Assembly (NCBI GenBank): GCA_902803695.1
Contig: CADCQX010000294.1
Coordinates: 1 to 9,683, forward strand
Source of the DNA: Oscillospiraceae bacterium
GTDB taxonomy: Bacteria > Bacillota > Clostridia > Saccharofermentanales > Saccharofermentanaceae
Direction of reading: 5' to 3'
Length of the DNA: 9,683 nt
Shown one piece after another: positions 6,598 through 9,683 of this stretch; within the stretch, counting starts at the first letter, position 1; each line of letters starts with the position of its first letter. The notes beneath the pieces were generated by a model, which was not told the DNA's origin, searched no databases, and saw nothing but the letters and a program-made list of their open reading frames with translations. The translations under genes were made by a program, and so were the position numbers.

Positions 6598-7304
6598 TAA
6601 GGATACCGGAATTTACACGTTCCCCATATCCGCTTTTTGTCCTGATCGGCGTTCTGGCCGGTCTGGGAATAAGTATCTTTTTGATGAAACGAAAAGGCGT
6701 CGAGAGGTTTTCATTCCTCTTGTCGTCTTTTCTTGTTTTCGCATCCATATTTATCCTCAATGTTTCCTGGAGCTTTCCGAAGATCATCAAGCTTGAGCCC
6801 TGGGGTTTTGACGGCACTTTAAGTGCCGCAGGTCTTACAGTCGGCGCTTTCTGCAGTGCTCTTATTTTTCGAAAAAATGGACCGGAGATAATGGCTTCTT
6901 TCGTTACCGGGGCACCGCTCATGTATTCGATTTCCAAGATCGGATGTTTCCTGGCTGGATGCTGCAGAGGGTTTAGTTATGACGGCCCATTAAGTGTCAC
7001 TTACGACAGGTGGGGAGAGGGATCATTCTTCCCGGCACAACTTCTGGATGTCGTCTGCTTTTTCGTGATCTTTGGATTGGCATTTATCCTGACAACAAAG
7101 TGCAAGGATCTGATAAAAGTCTCTTTTGCGGTAATGCTGATTTCCATAATTTCGAGATTCGGAGTGGACTATTTTAGACTTTCACACGAAGATAATGTGA
7201 TCTCAAAGACGCAATTGCTGATGATAACAGCAAATATTATTGTTATAATATCGTTTATAATTATATCCAGGCTTAAAGGAAAAGGAGCAAGGGTTAATGA
7301 GTGA
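6594..7304 (+). CDS. Lgt-family (prolipoprotein diacylglyceryl transferase-like) membrane protein
   Basis: A 236-residue polytopic membrane protein with about six or seven hydrophobic helices. The middle and C-terminal half follow the Lgt family in order: SKIGCFLAGCCRG (114-126) at the place of the Lgt signature GRIGNFxNGExxG, FFPAQLLD (145-152) like the conserved P-x-Q-L-Y-E segment, and SRFGVDYFR (187-195) followed by SKTQLL, like R-x-x-x-E-x-x-R and the downstream Gln. Canonical Lgt moves diacylglycerol from phosphatidylglycerol to the lipobox Cys. Here the signature Arg, Asn and Glu positions are Lys, Cys and Cys, so ordinary Lgt activity is doubtful. From memory, GCC-type variants occur as extra Lgt-like proteins in Clostridia with no settled role. 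The ATG overlaps the upstream stop by 4 bases; the end overlaps the first zinc-ribbon gene by 8. Family confidence is good; activity unknown. Confidence 0.8.
   Translation: MIRIPEFTRSPYPLFVLIGVLAGLGISIFLMKRKGVERFSFLLSSFLVFASIFILNVSWSFPKIIKLEPWGFDGTLSAAGLTVGAFCSALIFRKNGPEIMASFVTGAPLMYSISKIGCFLAGCCRGFSYDGPLSVTYDRWGEGSFFPAQLLDVVCFFVIFGLAFILTTKCKDLIKVSFAVMLISIISRFGVDYFRLSHEDNVISKTQLLMITANIIVIISFIIISRLKGKGARVNE
7221..7249 (+). promoter_or_regulatory. Possible internal extended -10 promoter for the zinc-ribbon genes
   Basis: Inside the 3' end of the Lgt-like gene, TGTTATAAT (7241-7249) is a perfect extended -10 box. The matching -35 position 17 bases upstream holds ATGATA (7221-7226), four of six consensus bases. 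Transcription would start about 40 bases before the first zinc-ribbon gene. The region codes Ile/Asn-rich helix and is naturally AT-rich, so chance is a real alternative. Confidence 0.4.
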
Positions 7305-7983
7305 CTTGAATGGAAATTCAGTAAACAACAATCAGACATGGACGTGCGTATGCGGAAATACCAATTCAGGTAATTTCTGTATCAATTGCGGAAAGAACAG
7401 AGCAGAAGGCGAAGTAAAGAAACCTGAGAATAATGTTCCTTCAGTAACTGCAGCATCCGTTGCAGCAGTTGCTACAGCTACAGTAGTAACACCTCAGGCA
7501 GTAGAGACACCGGCCCCGGCTCCTCAGGCAGTTCCGCAGCCACAGTATCAGCAGCCTGTTCAGCAGCAGTACGTTCCTCAGCAGCCTCAGCCGATGCAGG
7601 TTCAGTACCAGCCGAGTTATCAGTCTGCAGCAGCATTAAGTGAAGACGAGATATTTAATAGGAACAAAAAGATATCTAACAGATTCAGCTTGATCTCACT
7701 CATACTTCACTACGGCTGTCCTATTATTTTCGGCGTTTTAACTGCAGTTGCAGACAGCCTCGGAAGTGTAGGAGAAAGTATTGCTTCAGTTTTTGTCGGT
7801 GGTATTGGAGCCGGAGTGGTAGCTTCATACGTATTGATGATCATTGCCAGAGTCAAGTGCCGTAAGGCAACCTTTGGTAAAGTATTGATGTGGTTATATA
7901 TTATTGAACTTATACTTGAGATCATAACGGCCATAGTATTGATTATCTGGTTCGTTAATATGCTTAGAGAATGTTCATTCTAA
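7297..7983 (+). CDS. Zinc-ribbon membrane protein, paralog 1
   Basis: A 228-residue protein of unknown function. The N-terminus carries one zinc ribbon: Cys17, Cys19, Cys28 and Cys31 in WTCVCG and FCINCGKNRAEGE. A Pro/Gln/Ala-rich disordered linker follows (about 48-110, with QQPVQQQYVPQQPQP), then an acidic/basic patch (EDEIFNRNKKISNR, 116-129). Three membrane segments come next (about 130-150, 165-184, 196-220). By the positive-inside rule (KKISNR before helix 1, RVKCRK between helices 2 and 3) the zinc ribbon is cytoplasmic and the C-terminus outside. The ATG overlaps the Lgt-like gene by 8 bases and has AAGGAG nine bases upstream. The same layout repeats in the next two genes, so it is the first of a tandem family. 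The ribbon may bind protein or RNA; no catalytic motif is visible. Confidence 0.85.
   Translation: MSDLNGNSVNNNQTWTCVCGNTNSGNFCINCGKNRAEGEVKKPENNVPSVTAASVAAVATATVVTPQAVETPAPAPQAVPQPQYQQPVQQQYVPQQPQPMQVQYQPSYQSAAALSEDEIFNRNKKISNRFSLISLILHYGCPIIFGVLTAVADSLGSVGESIASVFVGGIGAGVVASYVLMIIARVKCRKATFGKVLMWLYIIELILEIITAIVLIIWFVNMLRECSF
7489..7623 (+). repeat. Pro/Gln-rich low-complexity coding segment, paralog 1
   Basis: Codons 65-109 are dominated by Pro, Gln, Ala, Val and Tyr in short irregular units (QPQYQQPVQQ, QPSYQS). At DNA level this is a CAG/CCG/CCT-rich imperfect repeat. It forms the linker between zinc ribbon and membrane domain and is probably unstructured. Confidence 0.75.
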
Positions 7984-8006
7984 TAATTCGAGAGGACTAA
8001 TCGGGG

Positions 8007-8795
8007 ATGAGTGATTTGGAGTTATGGAAATGCGTGTGTGGACACGAGAATACGACAGGTTTTTGTGTTAACTGCGGAAAGAAGAGAGAAGAAGGCGAAG
8101 TCGAAGATAAAAAAGATGACATTCCTGTTGTCGTTGCTTCTTCGATCGCAGGCGCGGCATCTGTCGGAAAGGTAGATATTCCTGATGAACTGAAGGCAAA
8201 TATCCAGAAGCAGGCTGAACCGGCACAACCGGTATTCCAGCCACAGCCATATCAGCCGCAGCCACAGATTCAGCAGCCATATCAACCCGTGCAACAGCCT
8301 TATCAACCAATGCAGCAGCCGATGCAACAGCCGGTGCAGCAGCAGGTATTCGCACCTCCGACTCCGCCTGTTCAATCGCAGTATCAGCAACAATATCAAC
8401 CGCAGTATACTTCTGTTCCACAAAACAGTTATGTTGATGAAGATGAGTTGTTTGAGAAAAGAAAAAAGTTATCCAACAGATTAAGTTTGATATCTCTCAT
8501 ACTTCATGTATCGTATATCATCGGATCTATTGTTGCAGGAATAATCGAGTATACGATCGAGTATGGAGCATCATCAGATTCGTTCTCAGCTATGCAGATC
8601 TTTTCTTCTCTTGCAGGAGGCATGTTTACTGCTTCGATCGTATTAATGATCATTGCCAGAGTTAAGTGTCGTAAAGCTAAATTTGCCAAAGTCCTGATGT
8701 GGGTCTATATAATTGAGGTCGCTGTTTTGGTGGTCATTGTTGTTGTATTTATTTTATTAATGTTCTTCGCAATAATAACATGTATGAGTTACTAA
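8007..8795 (+). CDS. Zinc-ribbon membrane protein, paralog 2
   Basis: A 262-residue paralog of the preceding gene. The zinc ribbon is Cys9, Cys11, Cys20 and Cys23 (WKCVCG, FCVNCGKKREEGE), closer to the N-terminus than in its neighbours. The linker is the longest Pro/Gln stretch of the three (about 69-139, with repeated QPYQP, MQQP and QQP units). An acidic then basic patch (DEDELFEKRKKLSNR) leads into three membrane segments (about 158-180, 198-217, 229-257). The basic RVKCRKAKFAK between helices 2 and 3 points to a cytoplasmic ribbon. It begins 23 bases after the previous stop. Its ribosome binding site is the weakest of the array (AGAGGA about ten bases upstream, GGGG directly before the ATG), so it may depend on translation of copy 1. 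The start is supported by the shared MSD N-terminus. Function unknown. Confidence 0.85.
   Translation: MSDLELWKCVCGHENTTGFCVNCGKKREEGEVEDKKDDIPVVVASSIAGAASVGKVDIPDELKANIQKQAEPAQPVFQPQPYQPQPQIQQPYQPVQQPYQPMQQPMQQPVQQQVFAPPTPPVQSQYQQQYQPQYTSVPQNSYVDEDELFEKRKKLSNRLSLISLILHVSYIIGSIVAGIIEYTIEYGASSDSFSAMQIFSSLAGGMFTASIVLMIIARVKCRKAKFAKVLMWVYIIEVAVLVVIVVVFILLMFFAIITCMSY
8211..8423 (+). repeat. Pro/Gln/Tyr repeat coding segment, paralog 2
   Basis: Codons 69-139 contain irregular tandem units related to QPYQP, MQQP and QQYQP, encoded by CAG/CAA-CCG/CCA runs. The mixed synonymous codons argue against very recent triplet slippage and for selection on composition. Long frames on the opposite strand here arise from this skew. 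Confidence 0.78.
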
Positions 8796-8796
8796 T

Positions 8797-8801
8797 GGAG
8801 G
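8797..8801 (+). promoter_or_regulatory. Ribosome binding site that selects the GTG start of paralog 3
   Basis: GGAGG lies nine bases before GTG 8811, an ideal distance, but only three bases before an in-frame ATG at 8805 that is followed at once by TAA. The GTG start also restores the MSD N-terminus shared by all three paralogs. Confidence 0.85.
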
Positions 8802-8810
8802 TTTATGTAA

Positions 8811-9647
8811 GTGAGCGACTACAGTGCATTTTTTAACAGGTCAATGAACAGATGGATGTGCAAGTGCGGTTCGAACAACGCAGGTGAATTCTGTGATAAT
8901 TGCGGCTTGTCAAGAGCGGAAGGCGAGAGAGAAAAAGAGGAAGACAGCGAGATTCAAAGTCCTTTCCAAAAGCCGGTTGAACAGGAACCTGTTGAGCAGG
9001 AACCGGTTACTCCTGTGTTTAAAAAGGTTGAACAGGAACCGGATACACCTTCGGTTACCGGATCTATGTTTTCTTCAGGATCATCCGATCAGCCTTTTAT
9101 GAAAAAAGATACTTCAGAAGAGGATATGGGAAATATCAATCCGTTTAAGCCCGCAAGTGCTGGTGAATTTTCCGGAAGCGTGTACAGTAGTTCTTCTTAT
9201 GAAGATGATACTCCGAGATCGTCGAGACAGTCTTATGTGATCAGTAATGATGGTGGTTCGGCTTATTCATACAGCAGTGATTATGTTGATCCTCACAGAA
9301 GGAAAATATCAAACAGATTAAGTCTTATATCTGTCATTTTGAAATATGGTGTTGGCGGAATCATGACTTTCTTTTTCTCGATGATCAACGGACTTGCTCT
9401 AGCTGAATCAAGACCTGACAATATTGATGTCGGCGGTTATTTAGCTTCCTACTTGATCATCGGTATTCTTGGAACTGCATCGACGGTGGGAATCATACTT
9501 ATGATCGTTGCAAGAGTAAAAGACAAGAGAGCCCCGTTCGCCAAAGTCCTGATGATAATCTATATCCTCGAGGTTGTTTTGGGCGTTCTGTTTGGAATTC
9601 TTGTCCTTGTAGTAGGTGTTTCTTCTTATTTGAATATGGTAAGGTAA
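8811..9647 (+). CDS. Zinc-ribbon membrane protein, paralog 3 (divergent linker, GTG start)
   Basis: A 278-residue paralog, the longest of the three. The zinc ribbon uses Cys17, Cys19, Cys28 and Cys31 (WMCKCG, FCDNCGLSRAEGE). The linker (about 40-152) differs in kind from the others: a Glu/Pro part with three EQEP units (57-77), then a Ser/Tyr/Asp-rich part (SGSVYSSSSYEDD, GGSAYSYSSDYVD). HRRKISNRLSLISVIL (152-167) restarts the shared domain. Three membrane segments follow (about 160-187, 210-233, 245-271). The basic link RVKDKRAPFAK lacks the Cys seen in copies 1 and 2. It starts at GTG 8811, 15 bases after the copy 2 stop. It is the last gene in the visible run. No function is assigned; a role as adaptor or scaffold in the membrane is only a guess. 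Confidence 0.85.
   Translation: MSDYSAFFNRSMNRWMCKCGSNNAGEFCDNCGLSRAEGEREKEEDSEIQSPFQKPVEQEPVEQEPVTPVFKKVEQEPDTPSVTGSMFSSGSSDQPFMKKDTSEEDMGNINPFKPASAGEFSGSVYSSSSYEDDTPRSSRQSYVISNDGGSAYSYSSDYVDPHRRKISNRLSLISVILKYGVGGIMTFFFSMINGLALAESRPDNIDVGGYLASYLIIGILGTASTVGIILMIVARVKDKRAPFAKVLMIIYILEVVLGVLFGILVLVVGVSSYLNMVR
8970..9050 (+). repeat. EQEP repeat coding segment, paralog 3
   Basis: Codons 54-80 hold three copies of a (P)VEQEP unit, the first two adjacent and the third after a spacer of Thr-Pro-Val-Phe-Lys-Lys. Each copy is written GTTGAACAGGAACC or GTTGAGCAGGAACC, so the DNA copies are nearly identical, suggesting recent local duplication. Confidence 0.7.
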
Positions 9648-9651
9648 TTTT

Positions 9652-9681
9652 TTGTTTCGTTGAACAAAATAGTGATATAAT
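9652..9681 (+). promoter_or_regulatory. Candidate extended -10 promoter at the right edge
   Basis: TGATATAAT (9673-9681) is an extended -10 box with a perfect TATAAT; a weak -35 TTGTTT (9652-9657) lies 18 bases upstream. It sits in the 36 bases after the last stop codon and points out of the window, so it probably serves the next gene and marks the end of the operon. Confidence 0.55.
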
Positions 9682-9683
9682 CA

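Larger units (their letters stand above)
7297..9647 (+). repeat. Tandem array of three paralogous genes
   Basis: Three adjacent genes (7297-7983, 8007-8795, 8811-9647) share start, order and motifs: MSD at the N-terminus, CxC-x8-CxxC ribbon with Arg-x-Glu-Gly-Glu after it, a variable linker, (K/R)K(I/L)SNR(L/F)SLIS(L/V)IL at the first helix, then a LMI(I/V)ARVK block and (F)(A/G)KVLM before the last helix. DNA identity is still obvious between copies 1 and 2 around 7836-7890 and 8646-8700 (both contain ATGATCATTGCCAGAGT). Copy 3 is more divergent and has lost the CRK motif (KDKR instead). Gene duplication in place is the direct reading. Confidence 0.88.

Noticed and set aside
8022..8423. Two long minus-strand frames opposite paralog 2
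   Set aside because: They are Leu/Arg- or Ala/Val-rich translations of the complement of the Pro/Gln repeats, an expected artefact of that repeat.
7230..8450. CRISPR-like or tandem DNA repeats in the zinc-ribbon region
   Set aside because: The repeats are irregular, in frame and encode Pro/Gln linkers; there are no uniform repeats separated by unique spacers.
9650..9669. A hairpin (TTTTGTT / AACAAAA, six-base loop) after the last gene as a terminator
   Set aside because: The stem has one G-C pair and no T run follows; it overlaps the candidate promoter at the right edge. A terminator is not supported.

Overview
The window looks like a chromosomal stretch from a Gram-positive anaerobe of the class Clostridia (Lachnospiraceae/Oscillospiraceae type). 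This is inferred from strong AGGAGG-type ribosome binding sites, the metG-tatD gene order, a MetRS with a C-terminal tRNA-binding domain, a Firmicutes-style lipoprotein signal, and an ECF sigma factor fused to a membrane anchor. Genus cannot be assigned from this sequence alone. There are no rRNA or tRNA genes, transposons, CRISPR arrays or phage genes, and no gene-free stretch longer than about 140 bases.

Left arm (1-3199, all minus strand). Reading leftwards from the centre: a glycerate 2-kinase; a 532-residue protein joining an ECF-type sigma factor, one transmembrane helix and a YD/RHS-like repeat ectodomain; and the first 120 codons of a lipoprotein cut off by the window edge. The sigma gene and the lipoprotein gene are each preceded by the same 42-base element (32 of 42 bases identical, no gaps). 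Its -35/-10 layout suits an ECF promoter. The simplest reading is a small autoregulated envelope-sensing regulon in which a membrane-tethered sigma factor transcribes itself and its lipoprotein partner.

Centre (3200-3335). This is a divergent promoter region. metG has a near-consensus housekeeping promoter whose -10 box lies in a perfect 9+9 base palindrome, a possible operator. A weaker candidate promoter faces garK.

Right arm (3336-9647, all plus strand). Seven tightly packed genes probably form one operon: metG, tatD, a small membrane-anchored protein of unknown function, an Lgt-family integral membrane protein with a non-canonical signature motif, and three tandem paralogs. Each paralog has an N-terminal CxC-x8-CxxC zinc ribbon, a low-complexity linker and three membrane helices. 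Spacings are 1 base (metG/tatD), 15 bases, a 4-base overlap, an 8-base overlap, 23 bases and 15 bases. A possible internal promoter precedes the paralog array, and another promoter sits at the right edge, pointing out of the window.

The least described parts are the sigma-YD fusion with its duplicated promoter, and the triplicated zinc-ribbon membrane proteins beside the Lgt-like protein. What these do is inference; metG, tatD and garK are secure.
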